64,000 bases of DNA. Source: Ceratothoa steindachneri. Taxonomy: Eukaryota > Arthropoda > Malacostraca > Isopoda > Cymothoidae. The stretch spans positions 97,493,413 through 97,557,412 of the forward strand of contig OZ018318.1 of the NCBI GenBank assembly GCA_963969495.1, written 5' to 3'. The position numbers were made by a program, and so were the translations under genes. Position 1 is the stretch's first letter, and every line of letters begins with the position of its first letter. The notes beneath the pieces are model-generated. The model saw only the letters and a program-made list of their open reading frames with translations. It was not told where the DNA came from and made no database searches. Shown here piece by piece: positions 21,959 through 34,189 of this stretch.

Positions 21959-22720
21959 CTACGAGGGGTGGTCAATAAGATTTGCAATTCATATATTAGG
22001 AAACGAGATATGGGGAAACGTGTTTTATTATTTTCAATATAACTACCCTCGACTTCAATGCACCTGCGCCACTTGTCCCTGAGGCTTCGAATTCCCAACA
22101 ACCAGAAATCTCCCGACTGCTGTTCAATCCACTCCTGCGAGGCGAGCTGGACATCTTCATCGTTCCAAAGCCAGCGTCCACGCATTGCAGCCTTGAACCT
22201 TGAGCTAGTGGAACAAACAGTAGTTGCTATTGACCAGATCTGGACTGTATGGGTGGATGGTGGAGCTCCTCGAATCCGCACTCACGCAGGGCAGCTTGTG
22301 CAACTCTGGCCTTGTGGACTTTGACGACGTTGAAGTCGATCATGGAGCGTGAGGTTTCTAGGAACCCAACGGGCAGACCCCTTGGTCATGGACAAATCGT
22401 CGTGGATGATGTTGATAACATTTCCATGTGATATTCCAAGTTCTCGTTCGATTTCTTCGACCTTCACCCATCGATTTTTGAGGATCATCTTCTCCGCACG
22501 GCCACATTGTCCTCATTGGTCAGGTCTGACGGGCGTCCTGGGCGGGGATCATCTTCAAGGGACTCACGATCATGGCAGAACTCCTATTCTAGTGAGCAGT
22601 GGTTGCATAGTAAGGGGCGGTGTTGGTGGTGTACACTGCAACCATGCGTTCATGGATCTCTTTTGCATTCTTGCCTTCCTTGGTCAAAAGTCAAAAATTT
22701 GATCACTGCGCGGTGCTAAA
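21959..22720 (-). pseudogene. mariner transposase (DD34D type), catalytic centre deleted
   Basis: Minus-strand reading starts near 22717 with AVIKFLT, followed in other frames by KNAKEIHERMVAVY and ESLEDDPRPGRPSD. Then come VEEIERELGISHGNVINIIH (second helix-turn-helix) and ARWVPRNLT. The sequence jumps at about 22335 to VHKARVAQAALRECGF, which normally follows the second catalytic Asp. It ends with HPYSPDLVNSNYCLF, where the third Asp is Asn, and IRSLRDKWRRCIEVEG. So about 120 residues holding the first two Asp are deleted. The left outer end near 21961 (ACGAGGGGTGGTCAATAAG) looks like a mariner terminus; no right terminus was found. Confidence 0.75.
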
Positions 22721-22749
22721 ACTTCTCCATTGTTGAAAAAAATTTGTGA

Positions 22750-23980
22750 CTGACGATCTGCGATCAGCTACTGCTTCTTAAATAGACGAGGCAGGACCGT
22801 GTGGCTGCAGGTCCTGACTTGTCATAACTTGTCCTAACATCCCCACAAACAGCCATCGTCCTTCCTCTGTTTTGCCCTACCGATTCGCAAAACCTATTGT
22901 CCGCCTCTCGTATATAAATTGGGTTGCTGTGATGTTGTAACGCTTATGTTTATTGAGTTCTGTTTGGTATGACCTGCAAAATATCTTGTTACATAAACAA
23001 GTACATTTTTACCTTAGGTGACTAAACTGTTTTCAACGCGAGTGTCGAGGAATAAAATTTCTTTGTTGTTGCCTCTTTAGGTTTCCTGCGATTTATGGTT
23101 ACCGCTAGCCTCGTCGTTAATCTTGCTGGACATGGATTTAACAAAAAGTTTAATTTAACATCTTTTGCTTGCACCCAGTCTCAGAGATTCACGGGGGAAA
23201 TTGTCTCAAGCAAGTATAGTGTCGATTATTTGAACTTATGTAAAACACAACTCAATAGCGAGTGAAAGCAAGAGAAACAAGTTACTAAACTTTGGCTGCA
23301 AGTTCCCGCAAACCTTTTGAGCAGATCGGACATTCTCCAAGTCGGTTTAGACGCAACTTTTCAGTGATACATATTTGCATTCTTAAGGTAAAGAAACTCA
23401 TTTTCTACTCTAATTGCTTCTTTCCAAAGGCTGCTTCAAACTACTTTCTCACTAAGTTTTGGTTTATACGATGCAGACTGAATTGGTGACATAATGATAA
23501 TCTAAGTGAATCTAATTTATTAACATAATTAATTTTATAATAAACCCTTTAGCATTGTTTAAAAATAAAGTATTAATTCAGTACATTTAAATTATGTAAA
23601 CTATGTCTAAATTATTAGTAATCGATAACTTTTTGCATCTTGAATTTGCTTTAATTATTCAAGTCTTATGTAGCTCTCACATTGAAAAAAAACATTCTTT
23701 CAGGAAAGCTTTTTCAACTGATTCAATCCACTGAATCCAAACCTGGCATTGTTATTTTTCCAATCAGGTAAAGGTCTTTTTGCAATAGCCATTTTTCAAA
23801 TATTAATATCTTATATTTGTAAGGTAATCTTTGAAGGCAAAATTTGAATAAAACTCTAAAATAAAACACCTTTAGTGATACTATTGCTATAATTTGTGAT
23901 AATTTACAATTAAAAATGAAAAAATATAAACGAAGCAAAATTTTAAAAAGAATTATTTTAGAGATTCTCTTTAGTGTTTT
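22750..23980. other. AT-rich stretch without recognised gene
   Basis: No family motif in six frames and no terminal repeats or RNA gene seen. Confidence 0.5.
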
Positions 23981-23984
23981 TCTA

Positions 23985-25950
23985 CTGGTGAATCCTTTTT
24001 AAACACAAGCAATAGTCTCCTATCATACTAATTTTTCATCTTCCCTGGTATCTTTCTTCCATACATGTAATGTTCAGATGGAACCGCTTCCCTTGTTTTT
24101 CACTGTAATATTCCTCAATTTTCTAACGAGTAGTCAAGATGGGATCTTAAAAAGTTGTTTTACAGACATTCAACTCCTATGGATTTGATTATTTTGTATT
24201 AAAACTTCTAAAATGGTTTCGTACTCTGGACTTCAATGATTCCCGAGAAAATTAAGAGAGAGTGCTTTCAAATTTTGCCAAATATCTTTCCTGCCTCACT
24301 CATGAATTCTCTTAAACCAAGGTCTTTCATTAGCACCATTATTCGAGGACCATACAAAAATACCTGCAGTTACTTTTGCATTAGTAATTTTAGGGAATTT
24401 GGGGGCCCCAAAATGCTATGCTTTAGATTTCTTTCTTTCATGCTTCAACAAAACTTCTCATTAATCCCAATTTTATGTGAAGGAGCAGAAGTAAAATTTT
24501 ATTACTATTGACTATAGGTTGATATATCGCATTAAGATAAGCCGGACTAAAGAACTGTCGAGATGGCCATTCTTGTCGCTCATAGTGCTGCTCGTCGGCT
24601 CTTCTATCTCATAAAGAGCGAAAGAAGGGATATTTTCCTTGCATTCCTAGTATTAAATACACAACCTGAAATTATAAACGATTCTGAAATCGGAAGAAAT
24701 GTAACAAAGTTAATATAAATGTAAAATTTTATATATAAGAGAAACAATTTTTTGTCTTTTAAATGAAAATTATTTGAAAATGAGATTAATTTAAATAAGG
24801 TGTAAGTTTTTAGTTACAGTAACTATAGTATTCTACTGAAAAATTGTGTTTTTTTTAACTAAGTGGCAATTATATGTATTTCTTACCTTTATACGAGTAT
24901 TTCGAAAATTTTCCATTCTTACAGATCAAGCTTCAGAGTATCAAGTAAAGTCTTTATGGTTTTATAATTATCAATTAATTGAACAGAGTGTGCAACTGGA
25001 ACAGATGCTACTTTGCTTCCTACATTTAAAAGCACAGCCTTTAAACTTCTGGTTGATGAGTCTAGAAAAAGTTTCCATTCATTTAGTTTATAGGGGAAGC
25101 CTAAAGCTTCAATTGATCCATTAACTCTTGGGTTATACACCAGCATAGTATTTTGAAGAACGAAGAAAATATTTTAAAACTCATCTCTGATGCGGCACCA
25201 GTAATAGGTTGTTTCTTGAGCTAGTAAATTATTTTCACTCAGTCTTGAACCCTGTAAACTGGACTGACTCTTTTAATAGAGCCAGGTCTCTGGTCACGTC
25301 GTTCAGTTGGGCTTGATTTAAAGGATTAGAAGGCCTAACATGAAGGCCTAAATGATGAAGAAGTGTCCATTGCTCATTGTTCCTCATCACACTTTTTAAA
25401 AATATCTATATTGACTTGTGATACTGGTATGGGTATATTTTGGCGGTGAGGAAATGGCCGTCGGGCAGAAGGAAGATCAGGATAAAAAACATGTTGCTTG
25501 TTTTTCCTATTCATTCCTGAAATAAAATGACGAATGTTAAAAATCACCACGTAGAACATACTTATATGATCTATATATTAAAATGATAAATTAAGGTATT
25601 ATATAATTAAATATATAAATGAAAAGCTTACCTATTAAATCAGTGAGGCAAAAATAACAACCTTTCACATTATCTCTGCCTTTTCGCAACTGCATCGGTA
25701 TACCAAATGATACTGAATTGATTTTGCACTTACTCATCTTCTTACATTTTTAACACACATCTTGCAACAGAGATAAGGAGCAAATTTCTTATCATGCTTC
25801 CCTAATTTCAGCCCAAAACTTCCTAAGTAACTCGCTTTCTCTAATGACGTTACTTTTGATTGATGTGCAGACAATGCTAATTGCACGCAGATAAAACAAA
25901 ACCTATTGGGGTCACTTTGGCATTTTCTATTCATTTTTTAAATCTTCTGA
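23985..25950 (-). pseudogene. two-exon transposase-like gene (SLKAVLLH family), broken
   Basis: A TTTATTTCAG acceptor near 25950 precedes ATG at 25934. Exon 1 (to 25632) has KCQSDPNRFCFIC, KKFAPYLCCKMCVKNVRR and GCYFCLTDLI: paired Cys as in a zinc-binding N-terminus. Its donor is TAG/GTAAGC and the next acceptor is TTTCAG; the 115-bp intron (25517-25631) is phase 1 and joins cleanly to MNRKNKQHVFYPDLPSARRP. Later blocks are LNDVTRDLALLKESVQF, GSRLSENNLLAQETTYYW, NEWKLFLDSSTRSLKAVLLN (about 25070-25010), LHIKLGLMRSFVEA (about 24475) and RSHLDYSLEN. I know this as an uncharacterised multi-copy arthropod family, probably transposon-derived; no catalytic assignment is made. Several frameshifts and stops. 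A second copy is at 36430-37070. Confidence 0.68.
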
Positions 25951-28410
25951 AATAAATAGAAAAATATTTAAACATTTAATATTCAGAAATAAATTGGCAA
26001 TAAGGAAACTTTTTAATAAAAAAATCATCTTAGAATAGAGAAGTGTAGAATTTTACTAAACTAATCTTTGAAACTATATACACAAACATAGATTAAAACA
26101 ACCACTATTATAGAAAAATTTATTTTTTTATTGTTTTTTGACATTAAACATCTATTATTAACACTTTTAGCATTTATTTTAAATATATATTATTTATTAC
26201 CTTTAGGGGTAGGATATGATCAAAAACATATGTATAAAAATTACACACAGTCTAAAATTTTTCCTATTAATCGCCAATTACAAGACTAAGGAAAAAAAAA
26301 AAATTAATAGCAACCATATCACTGGAATTATTTATCTAATTAGAATAGCCAATGCAAATGAGTTAAATACTGCTTTGTTTCTCAAAGAGAGATGCGCTAT
26401 TTATATTCAAACATATTCGTGATGGCACAGAAAGTTCTAGAATTACAAAATATGAGCAATGCATCCTGATTGTTGCATGCTTTGGAAATTACATCAAATG
26501 ACAGTATAAATTTGTAGATATATGTTCAGGGTCTATGACATTTCTTTAATTCTAATAATATATTTCGGATAACAGCACATAAAGTAGCAAAATCTCTATA
26601 TATTAGAGAAAAAGGCAATTGCAAAATAATTTGACCTGATTAAAAAAGCAATGTCAGATTTGAATTCAGTGCAGTAAAATACATAAGAATCAGTTTAAAA
26701 ATCCTTGACAGTCAAAATCTTGCAGACCAGTGTAATATGTAATATTTAGTAATAATAAAACACCAAAATCATCTTCTCTTCCTGCTTGATCCTGAAGAAG
26801 AATATATTTCAGATAAAAAATTTTATACACATTTTTAATGTTTTGTCAAAAGATACCTTTCCTGTTCACATTTACGTCATTTCTCTTTGTTTTAGATATT
26901 GCCTAATAAAAAAATTCGCCATTTTTTTTAACATTTGTGATTCCCCTATCCACCTTACCTATCCATTTAATCCCAAAATATTCGACAAACTTCTCAAATA
27001 AAGTGTTAGCATACTAATTACCCAGTTTGAAAGGTTTCTGAGAATATTTTGTTGTGGTGACACATATCCTACGCAAGATCAACGCATATACAAAGGTTCT
27101 AGGGGAAAACTTATAGAAACATCTAATAATAAAAGGCCACACAACATACTAACAGCGAATCAATGTTATTTTTTGATTTTTTATGGCCCTTTTCGCATGA
27201 TCGATGTATCTTGTGTAACCCCTATTTCGGAAATAAATGCTGTAATTTCCTAGCAGGAGCAGTCTTACCGAATGGGTTGGCAAGCCTAGGAGCGCCCCTC
27301 TCATTCACACCAAGTATGCGACTATCTAATAAGGCGTTTATCAATTAGGTATATACTCATCCATCAATAAGCTTCAGGGAAGGAGTAATAAATTAGAATG
27401 TCTCGCAAATCAAAATATTTCGAATAGAGACGTTCTAAAATATATTAAATAAAGAAATTATAAGAATATTTTAACTTTGAGCATAAACATATTAGGAGCC
27501 TTAAAGAATTTTAACTTGAGTATTTTTAAATGAAATAATGATATCTCTATAATAATTTGAAAATATTACTTTTATCACAAAAAAACATCAATTCAAGACC
27601 GATGCGTGGAATATTAAACTTCATCATTCCATGTTTTTTTAACATTTCTGAAACCGAATCCTTGCCTTTAAAAAATACGACAACCTTATCTTTCGATTTG
27701 GGGCGATATCGTGGAAAATTCGCCCCATTTTATATATTTTTTTTAGGAATAAATATTGGATTCAAAGAAATCAGGTCAGCCGTGGAATTGCGCAAAAAAA
27801 TCGCTTGAAGGTGAAAAGCCATTGAAGTGGTGGTAAGAAAGGATGAAGGTCGTTATGTCAGCGAGAAAAGTGGATGGATATCGCCTGAAAAGGATGTATT
27901 AGCAGATGAAGGAAGAATTTTTCCAAGACATCTCTGAAGCATCCAATTTTTCTCTGATTTTTTCTCAAGCTACCCCAAAAACCAGCAGTTAAAATGTTCA
28001 TATTCGCTTAACTTTCTTAGTGACACTACTAAATTGACCTAGAAACTAATTTAAAAAATACTTGCACGTAATGAAAATGCTAACTAGAATTGAGTATATT
28101 ATATTTTAATAAAATAGGACTGAATATTTTATTATAGTAGATGAAAGATTTCGACAAACTTCTTCTTCTTCCACTCCATCCTTCGAGAGGTTGTTGGTCA
28201 TGGAGCCTACTTCCTTGAAGAAGATCACTCCCTATTTGGCGACAAGACCTAATTCTGTAGGCCTACTTAATTTTTAGGCTGGAGATAGAACGACGCGACG
28301 CTGATAATAATAAAAGGAAACTTGAGGAAGAATGCCTAAGACTTCTGGCTATCTGCACTGGATAAGTTAATTGCGGAATTGAATGTCTATCTCCTCCCCC
28401 CCTCTCTATC
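25951..28410. other. very AT-rich stretch without recognised gene
   Basis: Random short frames only, the longest being 83 codons at 27557-27808 with no motif. No tandem repeat over 30 bp noticed. Confidence 0.5.
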
Positions 28411-28412
28411 TC

Positions 28413-28415
<3 letters not shown>

Positions 28416-28473
<58 letters not shown>
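28416..28473. repeat. (TA)n microsatellite
   Basis: About 58 bp of TA preceded by a short CT-rich tract. Confidence 0.97.
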
Positions 28474-28476
<3 letters not shown>

Positions 28477-29685
28477 GTGTGTGCCGTCTCCTAGGAGCAT
28501 GACCTTGCCTTGTCCGTGGGGCGGATCCAGTCATCTAATTTGTTCGTTACTTCCAACCCTTGGGCTGAGTTCCAACAGCTATGTGTATCTGTTGTTCCTA
28601 CTTATTTCCTATGTCTCAGATTTATCTTAATTATTGGGAAGCGCTTGTCTCTTACAGTTATTTGTGAAATTTGCTGGCCAAAGCCTATATTTGTTCAGCT
28701 TCTCTGTTTTCTCCCGTTATGACTGTTTGCTGATAACTAATATAGGCACGACTATGTTTGTGTGTTTCTGCGTGACTGAGTCGAACCGCTTACTTTTATA
28801 TCCATTTAATAAATGTACAATTTGATATATATTTTTTTTTTTTAAATTCCCTTCGATTCTTTATTTATTACACGTGGCATATTATTTAGTTAATTTACAT
28901 AAATAGCTATTTTTAGAATTTGATAGATTCACCAATTGTCTATTTGTGGACTTCCTCGATGGGCCTATTAAATCCTACAATTTGGGTCCTACAGCCTACC
29001 TATTTTACCACATGTGCCCCAGCATTCACACTTCCAGATGTTATTTGATGTTTAAAAATTGAGTAAGGGCCCTCGTAATCAGGTGGAAATTAAATTATTT
29101 AAACCACACACATATTTTCTTTATTCTCTGTATTATCTTTAGAGATATTGAATTAAGTGTCAACTAAGCAAGCGAAAAAAACTTCATTTAGTACATATCT
29201 TATTTTCGAGCTATTTCATTATTCTTTTTCCCTAAATTACTTATATTTATTCAGTAAAATCTTTATCTTTATTAATCTGTTCATCGGTACATGACAGGAA
29301 TGCCTACTTATTATGAAGCATCATTTTATATTCTGTTTGAATTATCTTTATTCGAAGTCGAAATCTTCAATGAAATTTCACTCTTACAATTGGCTTTAAC
29401 TTAAGGAAATGAAGATGTTAGATGCACAAAGCACAGCTTAAAAAAACTCTTAACTTTTTAAATTGATGTCTTTATACTTCCACGTTGAATTTCGCTTGTT
29501 TACCATGAGTTCAGTCCTTACAACTAATGGATCTGAGATGTATGATGTCGAAATAAATAAAAAAATAATTTACATATTTTTCCCAAATCATAGTGCAATA
29601 ATCAAATAATCATGCACCATATACATATGTCGGGAACCTGTGCAAATGAGTTAATGAATGTTCCGTTATTGGTTTGAATTTTATT
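28474..29685. other. AT-rich stretch without recognised gene
   Basis: A slightly GC-richer patch lies at 28485-28580; otherwise AT-rich with no motif. Confidence 0.5.
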
Positions 29686-29689
29686 AAAA

Positions 29690-30190
29690 TTTAGGATGTT
29701 TGGCGGGAACCACGTCTTCCATACTTAGCAGATAAATTTGAGCGGTTAAATAGGTTAAATCTCAGGGTACAGATTAGAGAAAGAAGTGTCATTCATCCTC
29801 ATACTGGTTTGTCTTGGCGCAATTCTCGGCAAGCTCAAGAATTAGCAAAAGAAAGTCAGTGCCATCAATTTTGCTATGCTTGAAGAACTTTCAACTGTTC
29901 TTGACGAGAATGAAGATCGTCTACAACAACCGTGATCTAAAACTGAAATTATTCATCATCTGAGATCAATAAATAGTTAATTTAAAATGTACTTCATAGA
30001 ATTAGAGAATAAAGAATGGAAGTTCGTGAAGAATCCATTCAATAGCACGGTTGATTTAGTACCATTCCCAATGAGGTCCAGCACGAATTCCTTGATCCTA
30101 AAAATGATTCTCTTGCTAAAGATCTCAAAAGTTCTTTCAATCGACCAAAAGGCAATTCTTTCTCAAAAAAGGAGGAGCTAGAATGAGATG
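29690..30190 (+). pseudogene. hAT transposase fragment (ZBED5/SCAND3-like)
   Basis: The plus strand reads VWREPRLPYLADKFERLNRL and NLRVQIRERS, then in another frame YFIELENKEWKFVKNPF, then VQHEFLDPKNDSLAKDLKSSF. This order (LAYLADIF.KLN.LN..LQG, then YF.DL....WV.NPF, then EF..LK.D..L) is that of the C-terminal half of ZBED5-like hAT transposases. Catalytic residues lie farther upstream and are absent. Stops and shifts throughout. Confidence 0.65.
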
Positions 30191-30228
30191 AAAAGTTCGT
30201 TTAAATTACAGATGAACCAGCAATTCTG

Positions 30229-30560
30229 ATGACAGGGGAAGTGTTGTCAGATTTGTCCTCTGTTAAGAAGTATCTTTTCTTCCTCACCAAATCCATTCAT
30301 AGCGAGAAAATTGATCGGCAACTGGAAAATTTAAAGCTAGGACCCATTTTCCTGTCAAATTGGTTGACTTTAGCCTTTCGCTTTGGTGCAACCTACCTCT
30401 CCAAGCATCCATTTAAAGTTAAAGTTAAGAAGACCCTGCACTCTCTCATCTTTTACGTCGTCACCAACTACATTCCTTGCTGGTTTGCGATCAAAACTTG
30501 ACCACATATTTTTGACGCTGTCAGAATAATTTTAGGCTGGAAGCTAAAAAGTACCTGGGT
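30229..30560 (+). pseudogene. fragment of HANELPLRHL-family transposase-like gene
   Basis: The open block 30229-30501 reads LSDLSSVKKYLFFLTKSIHS, LSNWLTLAFRFGATYLSKHP and YVVTNYIPCWFAIKT. It matches in order the segment DQKYLNDI, TTANGILRLY and YALIWFEIK of the fuller minus-strand copy at 48080-49982. It is a diverged, truncated relative placed right after the hAT piece. No catalytic motif is included. Confidence 0.55.
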
Positions 30561-30959
30561 ATGAATTTATATGATGAAAGAGCATTGAGTTCGTGGCAAG
30601 ACTTTTAAAGGGAAGGAAATAACGGCACAAGCTAATTTAAAAAAAGGAAGCTGTAATTCAAGTCCTAAAGATGAGAGCCTTTCATTTAATTCCACTCTTA
30701 TTTTGGTTAATGATATCAAAATATTCGCTAAGTTTTATTACGAGTGGGAGAAATCCCAATTTCACAATCTCCTTTTCAATTCAAGCCTAAACTTTAGTTT
30801 TACATCCACCTTGCGCAAACATTAGTCTATCTTAGTTTGTAAACGTGATAAAAAGAAAAGGTCTAGTCATCTTAAACCATCTTGATTATATGTTAAATAT
30901 TGATCCCCTTAAGTATATTCTGAAAATTATAGATAAAATTCATAATCTTTGACGTTCTT

Positions 30960-31570
30960 TTATGAAATGAACCATTTTTTGCTTCAGGTTTTTGCTTCAG
31001 GTTTTTGCTTCAAGTACATTTCCTGTAATTATTGATAGTTTCCTCAAAACCCATAAAAATGCAATACTTCTTCACCTTTTTCTATCTACAGTCAATATCC
31101 ACAGGTACAACCCGGCAATTTCTTGAGTTTATGTTATTGATTGATCCCTTGACACACAATAATTGCACTTTATGTGACTTTTTCAATTTCGCAAAATATG
31201 TTAATGATCTCTGCTTGGAGGATTCTTTTAAAACTACGATCAATATGGAATTGGTATTTACTAATTTTCGGTGGATGAAACTATTAATATTATTGTAGAT
31301 TCTCTTTTGCAAACAAAATGCAAGTAAAATTTGTGTTCTACCAAAACAAGTATTCCTGATACTTCTAGAACTGGCTATGAGTAATAACATTTTGCTTACA
31401 ACATGAAGGCATGGTCATGGGTTCTTCTTTAGCTCCCGCCTTTGGTAACAGCTTTTTGTGTCACCTTAAAATATACTGGTTAGATGTTACCCTTTACAAT
31501 TCAAACCATTAGTTTTAAATGATACATTGATTATTGTTTCTTGATTTTCAGAACAACAACAACCAAACAT
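30960..31570 (+). pseudogene. Penelope-like RT fragment (Poseidon-like type)
   Basis: Plus-strand pieces in changing frames: FAKYVNDLCLEDSF (about 31185), VDETINIIVDSLFANKMQ (about 31272), then EGMVMGSSLAPAFGNSFLCH (about 31404) and PLQFKPLV. They correspond to the RT blocks FTNIPVDETINII, DGVAMGSPLGP.LAN.FLC and CP..FKP of PLE reverse transcriptases. The YVDD motif is not intact. Not the same type as the PLE at 15-19 kb. Confidence 0.55.
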
Positions 31571-32520
31571 AAGGTTTTCAATCGAAACCTTGCTCAGGTC
31601 TTCTATCACCTTGTCCTGCAGCTGTTTGACCAATTTCGGCAGGCGGATGCAGTCAGGGGACCTGCTTTTTTCCCTTCAGCTGGTTATGACTTTGATGTCT
31701 ACATTATAGCTGTCCTCGTCACTGCTTGCATCTTTGACAGTGTTAACAGAACATTGAGCAACAGTCATGATGTTCGCATTTTGATACACGGATCCCAAGA
31801 TATTATTGTTAATTGTTATTATTCTTTTTTTAAGTAGTATACATATCTATACTTACCATACTTAGCGAAGTCTTCGAGCTATGCTGGGAAAAGCTATTAC
31901 CATTAAAATCGACTTTTAAAGGCAGAGGAATCGCAGCCACGTTTGGTGTGATCATTAACATGATATAGTTTGTAAGAATACGCAATAGTGGGATAAATGT
32001 ACAATATTTTCTCGAATTTGAAGAGAAATCCGAACAAAATTAAGCAAACATGATAAATTGTAAGTGTATAGGAGGCTCGTAGATTTTCATGTCACTATTG
32101 CAAACAAGAGAGCAAACTGTGCACATAGGGCCAGGATGACACAATACTCCTGATGTGGAAATAGAGGCGCATGTATTCCTGTAATTACACTGTGTTTCAA
32201 GTAAATTTACAGAATAATGAAAGTGTACCTAAGAGCTAATGACAGCACCAATCTATGTTAGTTGACCTTTGAAACGCTCAGTAAGAGTTTACCTTTGTTT
32301 CAGATATACAATACGTGATTTCTTTTGAGAATGCAGACTAAAATTTAAAAATGGTGCATCATACTCACGTCTCACTTCCCTTAGAGAGGTTTGAAGGCCA
32401 TTGTGAGTTTTCTTAACTTTCCAAAAAACTTCGATTACAAAGTACATAAAACAGAAGTGGGACGAGGCTTAGAATTAAGAGGAAGTGCATGCGCTTATGC
32501 ACAACCAATTTTCTGCCTCT
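31571..32520. other. stretch without recognised gene
   Basis: A 98-codon open frame at 31541-31837 has no recognisable motif. The rest is AT-rich and closed. Confidence 0.45.
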
Positions 32521-32529
32521 TTGATGGTT

Positions 32530-32880
32530 ATAGGAGTAGGCAACAGCAATGGGCATGTTATGATTCCTTACATCTTGCCCTAGTTCCTCAAACCAAAGCG
32601 AACGTTTACTTTGACCCACTGGTTACTGGAGTAAAGCCGTGGATGAATCAAGTAGCGGCGTAAGACATTACGTTTTCCAGCAAGACTCATCTCCCGTATA
32701 GATGACAAGGCAGGCATAGGTATGGTTATTCAACAATGTTACGCACCACTGGTCCCCAGACTGGTAGCCGCTCAACTCTCTCTCGACAGCAACCCCCTAG
32801 ATTAGTTGGTGCGGGGCGTTGCTGAGAGTGATTTTAACAAGGCTACTCACAACACTTTAGGGTATTTGAGGGTGGGTATA
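32530..32880 (+). pseudogene. mariner-superfamily transposase fragment (maT-like, DD37D pattern)
   Basis: The plus strand reads NGHVMIPYILP, then NVYFDPLVTGVKPWMNQVAA, then YVFQQDSSP with the second catalytic Asp, then VWLFNNVTHHWSPDW. This fits the block VFQQDSAP....QEWL..NF.....PDLWPPNSPDLNPLDY. If the third Asp were in its usual place, 37 residues would separate it from the second, as in maT elements, but that segment is damaged here. Stops replace several codons. No TIRs seen. Confidence 0.55.
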
Positions 32881-32889
32881 GGCTTAAAG

Positions 32890-34070
32890 TTCAAGCAATA
32901 TTTTATTAGTATACATATTTGGTTCTGACATTAAATATACAGGAAAAATATTGAAAAATGTTGGGTAAAAGGAACTTATCATATATTTCAAATTAAGAAT
33001 AAGATATAAATTCAGGCCTAGATCGCATTCTTGCTTGATACCTGTAGGTGTAAGATAATTGCATTCACAAACTGTTGTTTGGAGTGGGATAATCGGATAT
33101 CTTTACCATACACGGCAGTTAAATGCAGAGTAATGCTAAAAATGTAATCGCTTGAGAATGTATTAAAAAATGGGTGGAATTTAAATATTTCGGTGAAATA
33201 TAATTCGAGTGAATGTGAGAAAGGATTATGGAAAGTGGCTTGTCTTGAGCACGTAACGTAACATAAAAGAGCAATCAGATTAGTTGATATTTGTTGCCAT
33301 TTGACAAGATAAATAGAAGATATACGAGTAGATGGTGAAACATATGTAATGTTATCTATTATAAATCATATCCTTTCTTAGTTGCTAATGTAAAGAATGT
33401 AAGTATTAGGAATGATTGCCCTGGACCTCGAAAGAAAGAAAATTTTCATCCATGGCTTTATTCGACAGAAGCATAAGCTCAGAACATTGTAAGTTTATAC
33501 TGAAATTGGATAAATTCTGTATTTATCAGCAAAATGTTGAGTTTATTATCCAGGTAGTTTGTTTATTTTTTTGTTAAAATTAAATGCGCGTGGATTACAT
33601 TGAATTAGAGATATTAAGTGAATCCTTATGGCGTGGTTTGTTGTAAATTACAACCAACTGTATCACCGTTTTATATTTTACAGCAACCTTGTTTCACATA
33701 ATTTAGTCAGCCTGCATAAAGACCAAAAATCATTACTTGCTTTCACCTATCACTTTATGCCTTATTTTAGGCTAATCAATAATATTTTTTATACCATTGT
33801 CATTTTTAATTGGTCAGGTGCTAAAGCTCTGCAACATCTCGTCCAAACAGTTTTAATCCTCCGGCAAAAGACACATAAACAGGCTACCTCAGAGACCCAT
33901 TCCGTGCATTGCTGTCATAGTCATTAACTGCGGCAAAGCAAGCAGGGATATGGGTCATGAAACTCCCGGGCTGTGTTCATTATTTCTCTGCACGAGCAGC
34001 AGGCTCAATGTAGCCAAACGAAACACATGCTACCAAAGGTAATTGAAGCCACTGACTTTAAATATGATAT
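32890..34070. other. stretch without recognised gene
   Basis: AT-rich to about 33860, then GC-richer up to the CTCF-like palindrome. The 99-codon frame at 33628-33927 has no motif. Confidence 0.45.
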
Positions 34071-34077
34071 AAGTTGA

Positions 34078-34101
34078 CCACCAGGGGGCGCCACCTAGTG
34101 G
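34078..34101. promoter_or_regulatory. palindromic pair of CTCF-like sites
   Basis: The 24-bp sequence is an imperfect palindrome centred on GGCGCC. The plus half is CCACCAGGGGGC and the minus half CCACTAGGTGGC (10 of 12 positions equal). Each half continued through the centre, with GCC, matches the CTCF core (CCASYAGRKGGCGC), conserved from insects to vertebrates. The arrangement would give two divergent overlapping sites. Function is inference; nearby sequence is repeat-rich. Confidence 0.5.
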
Positions 34102-34189
34102 CTAGAAGTGCTAAATATGCCATTTTCGCCACAGATCCCCTAGTTCATGTCCCTCTAGTTTTCATGCATAGTCACTTTCATATTCATAC

